Shown piece after piece: positions 55,701 to 64,000 of a stretch of DNA of 64,000 bases (positions are counted from its first letter, which is position 1; each line of letters starts with the position of its first letter). The notes under the pieces are model-generated. The model made no database searches, was not told where the DNA came from, and was given only the letters and a program-made list of their open reading frames with translations. The stretch is from assembly GCA_035578905.1 (NCBI GenBank), contig JAQJVL010000321.1:186001-250000 (forward strand), in the 5' to 3' direction. The position numbers were made by a program, and so were the translations under genes. Source of the DNA: Stictocephala bisonia (lineage: Eukaryota > Arthropoda > Insecta > Hemiptera > Membracidae).

Positions 55701-58700
55701 TGTAAAATTTTGTAGCATTATTAATTTTTGTATTTTTTTAACGTACTTGTAACCAAGGTTCCATCAACGTCTACTAATAACGAAACCTATCATGTTTTAC
55801 CATTTATTTATTTAAATATTTTATTTGGTGTATACCGAACGATATACAGTACTATTTCGTTTATCTTTGGGTTCATGATTAGAATGATTGTTGTTTGAAT
55901 ATTTAAAAATCATGGTAATTATATCGTATTTGGTGTCGTTTGACTCAAAATTTTATGGATATCACAGAAAAAATTAAAACGACAACAAAAAACTTTTACA
56001 GCACAAAGTTATTATTTTGTAGTAGGCTCTCGACTGGGTAAGTAATTGACTAGCCGCGAGGGGTAGGTCGGGCCTGTTGCGCCCCTGCCGGTGAGTGTGC
56101 GTGCGTTGGTGGAGGGAAAGTTAATCCCTCAGAGTCCTTTAGTGGCCTCACAGACTATAGAATACAAGTTACCATGGTTGGGTGGTTGTCAACAACGATT
56201 TGGCAACACCACTTAAAATGTCATCGGACTGTTTTGATGCGGTTTACACTAGTAATAAGCTAACAAGAAAGCAAATAGCAAATTGTACATATATCGCTAC
56301 TGCGTATGTTGTGAGTCTGTCAGGAAATACTGATATGTCAAATTATAATAATAATAAATCTTTATTGTCATACGAATTTGTACAAATTTTTGACAAAGTC
56401 AATATACAGCACCAAGTCAATATAGCTGCCAAGTCATAAATATTAATCTAAGCTTAACTAAATTATAATTACAGAAGTCAGTCATGAAATACAGTCATAA
56501 TGGGATTTAAAAAATTAATTAATATTTGCCAAAATGTATCATATTAGTTTCTATATAAATAATAAGGCTCAAAAGATTAGCATTATTATTTAAAATAGGT
56601 GTAATTTAGTTTTTTAATTTATTGCCTTTTCAGGACCAAAAAATAGGCAGAGGTTTTTGTGCGAATGCAGAGTAGATGGCTATAGGTATGTTGGAGCAGG
56701 AAATTCTAGCAACAAGAAAGATGCACAGATTAATGCAGCAAAAGATTTTGTCAACTATCTTGTGCGCCAGGGAATCGTGTCGCAATCAGATGTTCCTACA
56801 GATGTATGTATAAAATAAATTATAATTTGCAATTAAGAACATAGCAAGATAATTATTCCTGTATATAGTAAGAGCATAACATCTCATTTTGTATTGAGTT
56901 TTGACTTATATTTTGTCCATTAAAATATAATTTGTTAAGACACTGATTTGAGAGGTTGATAAGTTTATATAAAAAATAAATGTGAACAGTTTGTGTATCA
57001 AACTTTGAAACTATTATTTTTGTATTATTATTATTATTAATGTTGGACCTCATTTTATTGTGTTCTGATTAGTTTAACTTTTTTTTTTTTTAGATAAGTT
57101 TTGTATGGTTACTTTTTCAACAAAATATGATACCAAATACAAATAATTTATTGATATTCATCAAATCTTCTATTTTTATTTTAAGGTATTAGATTATTGC
57201 ATCAAAATTTTCTATATCAATCTTTATTCTTTCAAGGTTGTTTGGATCAATAGATTGAACGTGTACTGTTTAACACCTTCCCTGTGACAAAATTGCTATG
57301 TGACATCAGAAAATGCAGAATATTTATTTTTATTTAATTAACCGTATGTAGACGTCTATGCCAAAAACATATACTAAAATTTGTTGTTTACGTTTGAGTC
57401 AAATTACCTTGGACGCAAATGAGTGCCTATCACATATAACATGTATTTTACGTCAAGCGCCCAGATCTTTATAAAGCCAAATTGTAATATAATAAAAAAA
57501 CAACCTTTTTCTTATATAAAGTATATCTTGTTATATAATTACGCTTAGTTTATTGAGTATATTTAGCTATAAATAATGGTATTACTACTGTTACGACCTA
57601 GAATAGTTTATGAATGTAATAAGCAAATAAAATTACGTAATTTGATTTATATACTTTTTATTTATTTCCAAAAATAATTTATAAAAAGAGTAAAATTTTA
57701 AACAATTGGAAGAGAATAGACATTCTATAGTACTTGTGATTATGTTATGAAAAAATGCTGTCTATAGTTTCAAACCTTACCAAAATAAATAGGTTTCAAC
57801 CAACATCAGATATAGGTTCACCTGTTTCAGGATTCTTAGAAAATTGTAAGCAACTCATAATTAGTAAAAATCGATCACTGCTCATGTATTTTGGGTAGCA
57901 CTGTCTTGAAAAGAGGGTCTGATTTCCAATAGTCTTGAAGTCGGGGTAGCAAAACAAATCCACTAAGCAAAACTAAACCCAATAAACTTTGAATTCGTTT
58001 ATGATAATTCTTTTCATTTATTGATCCAGGAATGTTTTTTTTCTTATGTCTTTTCGTAAATATCTCACGGGCATTACTATTAATCAGTTAACATATCTTG
58101 GCTAATAAATCATCATCAAGAATTATATTTATCATTGGGTTCTTTATTATGTGAAATTTGTACAGGAAGTTCAGTGTTTTTTTTAATTCATTGTTTTCAA
58201 ATTATCAATATTGTCCGACCAGATTAAGTGATACCAAGTTAGGTTAACTTTGCAACCCTAACTTCACCTCATGAAGAAACAATAAAGTTGTATTTCATTT
58301 AATTTCAAATTACAGAAGGAATGTTATTACTATCATTGTCAACCCTTTCATTGGATCATTTTCAATTGCATCAGCATTTACATTAGAAACAGGAATATTT
58401 ACAGGGCTGTTTACAACACAATTGTCTATACTATTTACAATGCTGTTTTCTGTATGATCATAAATCAGACTCAACTGCAGCTATCAGAGAGATAGTTAAG
58501 ACTATATATTATACTTTATTTGAATCAAAGAAATGTGAAGGTAATTGATACTTTAAATTGTAATCTACAAGTAGTATGTTTGATCTACAGTGAGTTAGTT
58601 TTCATGTAATAATAATAAGTAAATGTACAAATAATTGCAGTATAGAAACATATTTTAGACTATTTGACAAAATAAAAAAAAGCACATTTTCAAAAAAAAT

Positions 58701-61700
58701 ACTTTATGCCTCCCTTAATAACGCTAAAATTAATTTAAATGATTTATCATTATATCACCAATTACAGATCACTCGCACAAACATAATAAATACGTACTAT
58801 GTATACATGCATAAACACACACATAATTACAGCTTACGTAACGTACAATTAATTGACTTATTTATGTATGTAAATGCAATATACAAGGGACTCAGGCTGA
58901 TCTTTACATTAGTATGCTTATGCTTTAGTTATCTTAAGTAAGTTATAAAAAATATGGTATGGTTAATGAAACAATTACATTTAGACAATTTAACAATTAA
59001 TTATTAACTAACATATACAAAGTCTGTAGGAAAACAATAAGTTGAGAAAACATATAACCTCCAAGGCCGAACCTATTTGGAGGATATAAACTGTGGTGAA
59101 TTTTAAAATAATGGAGGAAATTTAACTGACTAAATATTATTGACGGTAGAAACAAGACAGTTCAAGGTAATGCATTTGCTATAGATACATGTATGTGCTG
59201 CTATCTAATGGTAATTAGTTTCAAATAAGCACTCCTCGTCAGTCTGTTTGACTTATTAGCTCAGATATTAGTAATTTCAGTGTGTGCTAGAGAGAGAAGG
59301 GAAAGGGAGGGTACTGGCATTAGTTGTGAAAATAGAAAAAACAGGACATTCAGCTTCAAGAGGCCCTTTGAGCAGACAGTCCACTTGTTTCAATAGTTTT
59401 TGCTAATATTTACTTGGTTAAAAATCAAGTAAACAAATTTTGTATCTTATTTATTAAACTTAAAATTGACATTTAAAAAAATGAATGCTCTGTAAAGTTA
59501 AGCCTCTTTAGAACGTAATAAATGTGTTTAGGAAATGTAAAAGTGATTTGAAAAAATACATTTACTGAAATCTTTAATGCATTGTTGTTGTTTACAGTCT
59601 AGATATAACTTTAATGTAAGTAATCTTGAACGCTCCGTAACAATGTATCTACACAGTCTATATGAATTATGTTTCGCAGCTTCTAAACTCCTAGAATAGG
59701 CCTACATTTGATATCTAACCTAATTTTTTAATAGCCTAATTCATTTTAAAAGAAAGAAATCTATTTTCAAACACTAAACCTAAGATTTAATTTTATTTCA
59801 GGGAACCGAGGTAAAAGCAGAAGGACAGAATCCAAATATGCCTTCGTCATCAGCTCAGGCTCCTCACGCCATGTTGGGCCTGAACGCCAGGCCAGTGTTT
59901 CAGCCAGGTCAAGGTCCCAACACCATGGGCTCTGCCTACACCCCTCTCCAGCGTGAGGGCCAGACTCCACAAACATACCAGGACATCATTGCAGACCAGA
60001 AGCGAGTTGAAGAAGTAAGTAAAGTGTAACTATATCTTATTATCTAAAACAAGCCATGTCTGGACAAACTTTTTTTGGCTCCAAGGATTTTTAATTTTTA
60101 TTTGGGGGCCGCTCCCCCACTTAATAAAAAATATGCTCAAAAACCCGAAATTGGGTAATGTTAAACTAATACACCCAAGTGTGGTATCAAATTAAAGGTA
60201 CTCTTTTCTAAATTACTAATGTACCATCAGATTTTAGAATAGAATATGTTAATGAACTCCACTGCCCCAAAAATCAAAATTCATGGTTATACTGCTTAAG
60301 ATTCCTGGCGAGGCAGTAGGCCGATCTTCTTCATGAGGCGACATGCCAAGATCCACAAATGGGACTGTAGCAGAGTGCCTTGGTGAGGCCGCAGTCCAAA
60401 TTGTCCCCCACGAGGCCGTACACAGAGTTCCACAGATGGGCCTGCAGTAGAGAGTCTTGACGGCCGTAGGCCGAGCTCCTTATTGAGGCAGCGGACTGAG
60501 TTCTACAAAGAGGCTAAAGATAAACGTGAAGATCTCCAAAATGAAATTTTATTTATACCGGTAACCTACAAGATAGAGCAACAAGAAACAATCCTCAGTA
60601 TCCGGGAAATATGGAACAATCTGGGAAATATGGATGCTACCTCTTCAGTTCACAAAATTCAACTGAGCGAAGCTCGGTCTCCCGGTACTTAGGTATTAAA
60701 TATGCAAGTTAGAGTGCATTTTTATTATGGTTAAAACATATATCTTTAAAGGAGTGACTAAAATAGACTAGGAAAATGATGATTTAGTAGTAGTGTATTT
60801 TTTTCATACAAAAAAGCTATAAAGCTGTTTTAGATATGTTTTCTACTGTTGTATAATTTGTTTATCAGATATTGGGGAGTTAGCAAGCCAAATCTTGTAC
60901 TAAAAGCATGTGTAAACAAATTTTATTTCATAAATATATATATATTCACTGTTGTCTTAAAATAATTACATTAAAATTAAATTATTTGTACTTTAAATAT
61001 AATTGTTCTAAATATAAAATCTTGTTTATATTTTGCAGGGCTGTGAACAAATCGGCATACAATCGTTTTCCGAATAATGTTTATACAAGGCTACTAATAA
61101 TAGAATTGTATTAGAGATTATGTCAAAATTATTAACCAAGCTGCGTTACACCTATGACTGTGCAAACAAAATAATGTTAACAGATATTTTGGAACATTAT
61201 GATAGGGATTTTGTCCTAAATTTAAAAATCAAGGGCCCTTTTGTAGGCCTTTAATAGTCAGTTTTTTTATTTTACCAATGAAAGGATCTTTCAATTTTAA
61301 TCTTTGTCAATTTTTCTGAGTTCCAATTATCTCTTTGCTGTTCTGATATCCTAAATTGTCTTCCTCCTATGGAAACAAGAAGATACAACTCATATTATCT
61401 GTCCTGTTCCCCATCAGCACACTATTGCCCCATATTCTTGGAAAAAATTGAGCCAAAAATTGAATATAAGTTATTTTCCAACAGGATGGAGCGTCTCCTC
61501 ATTTTTCAACTAATGTGTGCAAGTGTCGATTATATAACACGGATAGGTTGAAGGTTTGTCATAACCTGGCCTGCCAGATCTCCCGATCTAAACTTTATGG
61601 ATTTTTGTTATTGTGTGAGTGTATATGAAAGCCCTAATATATTCTTCTCCATTGGAGAATGAGCAGGAAATTATAAACATGATCAAAGATGCTTGTCATT

Positions 61701-62713
61701 TAAAAAGTAAGAGAAAACTATATTATTTAAGGTTAGTGTGAGGGCCATTTGTAAAAGCATGTGCATTAGGAAAAAGGAGGTTATTTTGAAAACACACTTT
61801 TTTCAATTGATTTACTATTGATAGTAAACTTATTGATAGTAATAAAGTTTACTGTCAATAATTGTAGTTAATATATTACTTGTAAATGTTGTGTTTGTAA
61901 ATGCAATTGATTTTTTATGACATAATATGTTTAGTTTCCATCATTTACATGGATTGTATTTAAATGAGTTTGCAGCAATTTCAGTTTATTTTAAATAAAG
62001 TTTTTTTTTTGTGACAGAAACATCAAGTGTATTGTTTATAATTTTAAGGCTTTGAAATTGTCATGTTTTTTACCTATCCACTGAGAAAGGTAAATTAGTT
62101 ATTGTAGACAGGTTGATATTTATAATATTTTTAAAAATTTCCCAAAGTAAAGTTTTTAACTACAACTTTAACCATATATTTTATTGTAAATAATTAAAAA
62201 TGGAATAATTCATTTTGTAAATTTTTTAGTGCTAAATTTTGGTCTTCTTTTGAAAATAGTCAAAAAATAGTCCAAAACCAAATGGAATATTTCAGTTTTA
62301 CTATCCCAAGAACAAAACTGTGTAAAAACTAGAAAAAATAATCTCAACACCAAATGGTTTTTTAAATAGGAAAATTTTTACTTTGCATTTTAATGCCTTT
62401 TGCCATGTACATTAACCACAAAAAACTTTTAACACTAATATCTTTCTACGCTGTTTAACGTATTATAGTATATTATATTTCACTATTCATGCATCACCTG
62501 TGTTAAAAGTATAGATTAACTGTTAGATACAAGATTTTAGTTCTTGTATTTAATTTATCGTTCACTGATTCAGGCAGAAGATGTTGATATGAACGCAGCA
62601 ATTCACGGAAATTGGACTATTGAAAATGCGAAATCAAAACTCCACCAGTTCTTGGATTCAATTAAAGTAAAAGCTGAATATGTGTATACTGTGGTGGGCC
62701 CTGATCACATAAA
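49679..62713 (+). CDS. mle: maleless/DHX9-type RNA helicase A, N-terminal exons (3' incomplete)
   Basis: Join 49679-49757, 56634-56803, 59802-60014, 62574-62713 and beyond the window. Phases are 1, 0, 0, 2. Product so far is 200 codons. MLE/DHX9 is a nuclear DEAH-box RNA/DNA helicase with two N-terminal double-stranded-RNA-binding domains. In flies it remodels roX RNA in the dosage compensation complex; in general it acts in transcription, RNA editing and splicing. The first domain is visible ([39 protein letters not shown]), then a Pro/Gln linker, then the start of the second domain ([20 protein letters not shown] and [12 protein letters not shown]). A TAG two codons before ATG 49679 fixes the start. 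The helicase core is not in the window. Confidence 0.93.
49895..49978 (+). other. Exon-like segment A in mle intron 1
   Basis: T-rich acceptor TTTTTTTTAATATTAG and consensus donor GTAAGT enclose 84 nt, a multiple of three. In the phase left by mle exon 1 it is open: [20 protein letters not shown] and VSCDYER. Splicing A to mle exon 2 would create TGA at the junction. Splicing A to segment B keeps it open. It may be an alternative exon or part of an unidentified small gene. Confidence 0.4.
50067..50164 (+). other. Exon-like segment B with stop in mle intron 1
   Basis: Acceptor TTTCAATCTTCAG. In the phase delivered by segment A it reads [20 protein letters not shown] and [12 protein letters not shown], then TGA at 50162. 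The A-B intron would be 88 nt. The peptide has a structured look (Cys, Tyr, aliphatic pattern) but I do not recognise it. Confidence 0.4.
50543..51552 (-). mobile_element. LINE family E, 5'-truncated insert with 12-bp target duplication
   Basis: TTATATTTTCTT occurs at 50531-50542 and 51553-51564, directly flanking the insert. The 3' end on the minus strand is a (TAATC)n tail (AGATTAGATTAGAT on the plus strand). It carries an RNase H domain and a C-terminal Cys/His motif, as in R1/I-group elements. Confidence 0.88.
50745..51521 (-). pseudogene. LINE E ORF2 C-part: RNase H plus CCHC-type tail
   Basis: The frame 51521-51009 has [17 protein letters not shown] (catalytic Asp), [12 protein letters not shown] (Glu), [14 protein letters not shown] (Asp) and [19 protein letters not shown] (His/Asp), a full RNase H set. 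A frameshift near 51010 leads to another frame with [20 protein letters not shown] and [20 protein letters not shown], the Cys/His finger that ends R1/I-type ORF2s. Everything 5' of RNase H is missing. Confidence 0.85.
53404..54842 (+). pseudogene. IS630/Tc1-type DDE transposase, triad lost
   Basis: ATG 53404 starts [17 protein letters not shown]. The N-terminal helix-turn-helix part is followed by an acidic linker and a basic stretch, then the DDE core: [13 protein letters not shown] (first Asp), [12 protein letters not shown] (second Asp) and [10 protein letters not shown]. Family members continue with an Ile-Glu pair that provides the third acid. Here the frame runs into YFGVT and a stop at about 54571. 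The other frame resumes at once with [20 protein letters not shown] and continues to the acidic tail ending at 54842. A small deletion and shift fall on the catalytic Glu. Confidence 0.85.
54950..55720. repeat. Duplicated AT-rich blocks inside the transposon
   Basis: About 235 bp at 55036-55270 recur almost unchanged at 55485-55718 (CTTATAAATACCTTTTTTAT to AATGTAAAATTTTGTAGCA). A shorter block at 54950-55035 recurs at 55267-55350. Confidence 0.9.
56342..56480 (-). mobile_element. LINE 3'-tail fragment
   Basis: AATAATAATAAATCTTTATT then GTCATACG resembles the (tail)n-plus-AATAAAGAT ends of the other LINEs here. Only 3' UTR-like sequence follows. Confidence 0.45.
56634..56803 (+). CDS. mle: mle exon 2 (first dsRNA-binding domain)
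   Basis: Acceptor TTGCCTTTTCAG, donor GTATGT. It encodes the core of the first ds[17 protein letters not shown] to [18 protein letters not shown], including the KKDAQ...AA helix that contacts RNA. It joins exon 1 in phase 1 to give the Gly of ATGPKNRQ. Confidence 0.95.
56804..57730. other. mle intron 2, first part: AT-rich
   Basis: No gene. TTTAACACCTTCCCTGTGAC at about 57268 has the look of a piggyBac end and may belong to the relic at 57740. Confidence 0.4.
57740..58010 (-). pseudogene. piggyBac transposase fragment
   Basis: Minus-strand pieces [32 protein letters not shown], then [20 protein letters not shown] and TGEPISDVG with a stop. They correspond to the segment of piggyBac transposases just before the first catalytic Asp (compare [12 protein letters not shown] and [16 protein letters not shown] in the element at 8373-10211). 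Only this part survives. Confidence 0.7.
58011..59801. other. mle intron 2, rest
   Basis: At 58255-58310 CTAACTTCACCTCATGAAGA and AATAAAGTTGTATTTCATTT resemble a LINE 3' end on the plus strand. The remainder is AT-rich with nothing recognised. Confidence 0.4.
59802..60014 (+). CDS. mle: mle exon 3 (inter-domain linker)
   Basis: Acceptor TTTTATTTCAG, donor GTAAGT, 71 codons in phase 0. Low-complexity Pro/Gln/Ala linker ([20 protein letters not shown]) ending [16 protein letters not shown]-rich compared with the flanking introns. Confidence 0.88.
60300..60515. repeat. GC-rich degenerate tandem repeat
   Basis: Units of about 40 bp built on GAGGC.G.AGGCCGA.(C/T)TC alternate with CCACA.ATGGG.CTG.AG segments, in an otherwise AT-rich intron. 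The preceding 60050-60300 includes GGGGGCCGCTCCCCC. No coding frame. Confidence 0.65.
60516..61320. other. mle intron 3, AT-rich part
   Basis: No gene or transposon domain recognised. Confidence 0.4.
61330..61720 (+). pseudogene. mariner/Tc1-type transposase fragment
   Basis: Plus-strand frames read [16 protein letters not shown] (second catalytic Asp block) and, after a shift, [15 protein letters not shown] (third-acid block region, with S-PDL). Heavily decayed, in mle intron 3. Confidence 0.65.
62574..62713 (+). CDS. mle: mle exon 4 (start of second dsRNA-binding domain)
   Basis: Acceptor GTTCACTGATTCAG, donor GTAAGT, ends in phase 2. [20 protein letters not shown] is highly typical of MLE/DHX9, followed by [11 protein letters not shown]. 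The next exon is not found before 64000. Confidence 0.93.
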
Positions 62714-64000
62714 GTAAGTAGTAATTAAAAAAAGAGTCAGAGGATAACGATAAAAGAATTAACAAAATTAGATCTAGTCAAAAATTATTGTAAAACTTGA
62801 AAAAGAAAAAATTTAGGAGAACCTTTTACCCTTTACTTTATGTAGTAGAAGTGATGGCTGACTTTCATTTTGATCAGTTGGAAGAAACATAATAATAAAA
62901 AAAAACACATACATAGAAGTTATGGTGTAACTTCTATTATTGTGTAGTTTGTAACAGTGTTTTTATTGTGTGGTTTGGTTATTGAATTTATTTCTTTCCA
63001 TTCTACTTGTACAAGCTTAACTGGGCAATAATTAATGAAAAAAATCAATATGGTATAGAACATTGATAGCAAAAAGCTCAATAGTTCATAAACGTTTAAA
63101 ATGTTCAAATTTTGTTCAGTTCTAATGAACTTCTAGTAACATTCTGAAAATTATTTTAGTTGCAAGTTTTTGTGTCTAACTACATCGATCAGACATATTT
63201 TTCAATCTCATAAAATAGTACAGCTTATGAAAGTGGTACAAGGGAGAAAACGGTATTATGCCTGTACACAGCGTTCCATTCATAATGATAACTTACTTTA
63301 TAAGTTCAAGTTAAAGAATGTGTTGTCGAGTAATATAATTTATTTCTACGTAAAGGGTAAAATGATCTCTGAAATAATCATTCCCTCCTTTTTTTGACAA
63401 CTGATCACAAACCAAGATCCTTTCAATAAAGACTGAAACGGTGTTGGTATAACTGGACAAGAAGGGGATTGGTAGTGCAGTACCATGTATATGCAGTACT
63501 CTTGTGTCAATGGAGGTGCTGAAAGGGTTGTTCTATCTCACCTCACGGAAGTAAATAAATATTTTTACTTTGCAATCTCAAATGCTAATTAAACTGAAAG
63601 TTCTATATATAGACTCATTTTACCGATACTTTGTGGTGGTGAATGTTGGATATAATCTACTGTTGAAAATTGGGTAGTACAGTAGATTTGTCACTATCCA
63701 AGGTAATTTGAACCAACGCTACTCTAGAATATTCTGATGTGTAAAACTCAGAAAATTCAGAGGTTAAATGTATATGGTAAAAATAAAAAAAAAAACATGA
63801 AAATGTACGAGGCAGCTCAGGAGAGTTCCAGCGGGGGTGTGGGGAAATACGCCGCCACACCGCTCAGTTGCCTGGGCAACGGCTGTATTATCCACACAAA
63901 TAACATTTCTTGGAAGCGCTAGAGCCAAACATTTCCTGTTAGTGTTTGCACACGGCACTGCAGGGTGAAAGTTTGTTGTTTTGGTCAGCCCTCCAGTCTT
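62714..64000. other. mle intron 4 (start)
   Basis: No further mle exon found. AT-rich, with a GC-richer patch at 63820-63930 that has no convincing exon signals. Confidence 0.5.

Larger units (their letters stand above)
52557..56161 (+). mobile_element. IS630/Tc1-type DNA transposon, about 3.6 kb
   Basis: The left end CTATAGGTCGTGAGG, then GGACTCTGAGGGATTA, is mirrored at the right end (read inward) by CTATAGTCTGTGAGG and GGACTCTGAGGGATTA. Further in, CACTCACAC and CACACTCACC also match. The inverted repeats are about 60-100 bp and imperfect. One transposase gene lies between, followed by about 1.2 kb of repeat-containing non-coding sequence. Confidence 0.8.

Noticed and set aside
56182..56439. 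85-codon plus-strand ORF just before mle exon 2
   Set aside because: It runs through the LINE-tail-like repeat and does not match mle; exon 1 at 49679 fits in phase and similarity.
63159..63397. Possible next mle exon
   Set aside because: The translation lacks the expected second dsRBD continuation and a good donor.

Overview
The window is animal nuclear DNA, almost certainly from an insect; I favour a hemipteran or a similarly repeat-rich insect. It is AT-rich, has spliced genes with GT/AG introns, carries many non-LTR retrotransposons and cut-and-paste DNA transposons, and the two host genes I recognise read like arthropod orthologues. Most of the 64 kb is transposon sequence and AT-rich non-coding DNA; host coding sequence is only about 1.3 kb.

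Host gene 1 is a complete five-exon Mob3-type MOB kinase activator on the minus strand (start codon at 17578, stop at 1816). Every junction is in phase and the predicted product is 228 residues. Its third intron, about 12 kb, is a transposon nest. It holds a nearly full-length LINE (called family A here, 3077-7715), a dispersed repeat, a piggyBac element (8051-10557) that itself carries a LINE tail, an IS630/Tc1-type remnant with long inverted repeats (10612-11295) and further LINE debris.

From 17.6 to about 49 kb I find no certain host gene. The region holds RT fragments, a near-perfect 300-bp palindrome, a tRNA-derived SINE, microsatellites and a nested structure at 23.3-32.9 kb. In that structure a full-length plus-strand LINE (family C, about 6.0 kb) has split a minus-strand family A copy. 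The nested junction (31.7-33.05 kb) occurs again at 34.84-36.12 kb. Then come a DUF7869-like transposase relic, a Ulp1-protease relic, one candidate GC-rich exon (39334-39428), a U2 snRNA-like fragment, and a decayed Polinton/Maverick-like block (integrase chromodomain end, packaging-type ATPase, DUF8207-like protein; 40.1-41.9 kb). Two tandem arrays (54-bp and 67-bp units) and another LINE fragment follow.

Host gene 2 is the 5' part of a maleless/DHX9 RNA helicase gene on the plus strand (exons at 49679, 56634, 59802 and 62574; it continues beyond the window). Intron 1 carries a fold-back element split by a LINE with a 12-bp target duplication, and a 3.6-kb IS630/Tc1-type transposon whose transposase has lost the end of its catalytic triad. 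Two further phase-compatible exon-like segments just after exon 1 could form a short alternative transcript. Introns 2 and 3 hold piggyBac and mariner-type relics and a GC-rich tandem repeat.

All family assignments rest on motifs read by eye. No similarity search was run.
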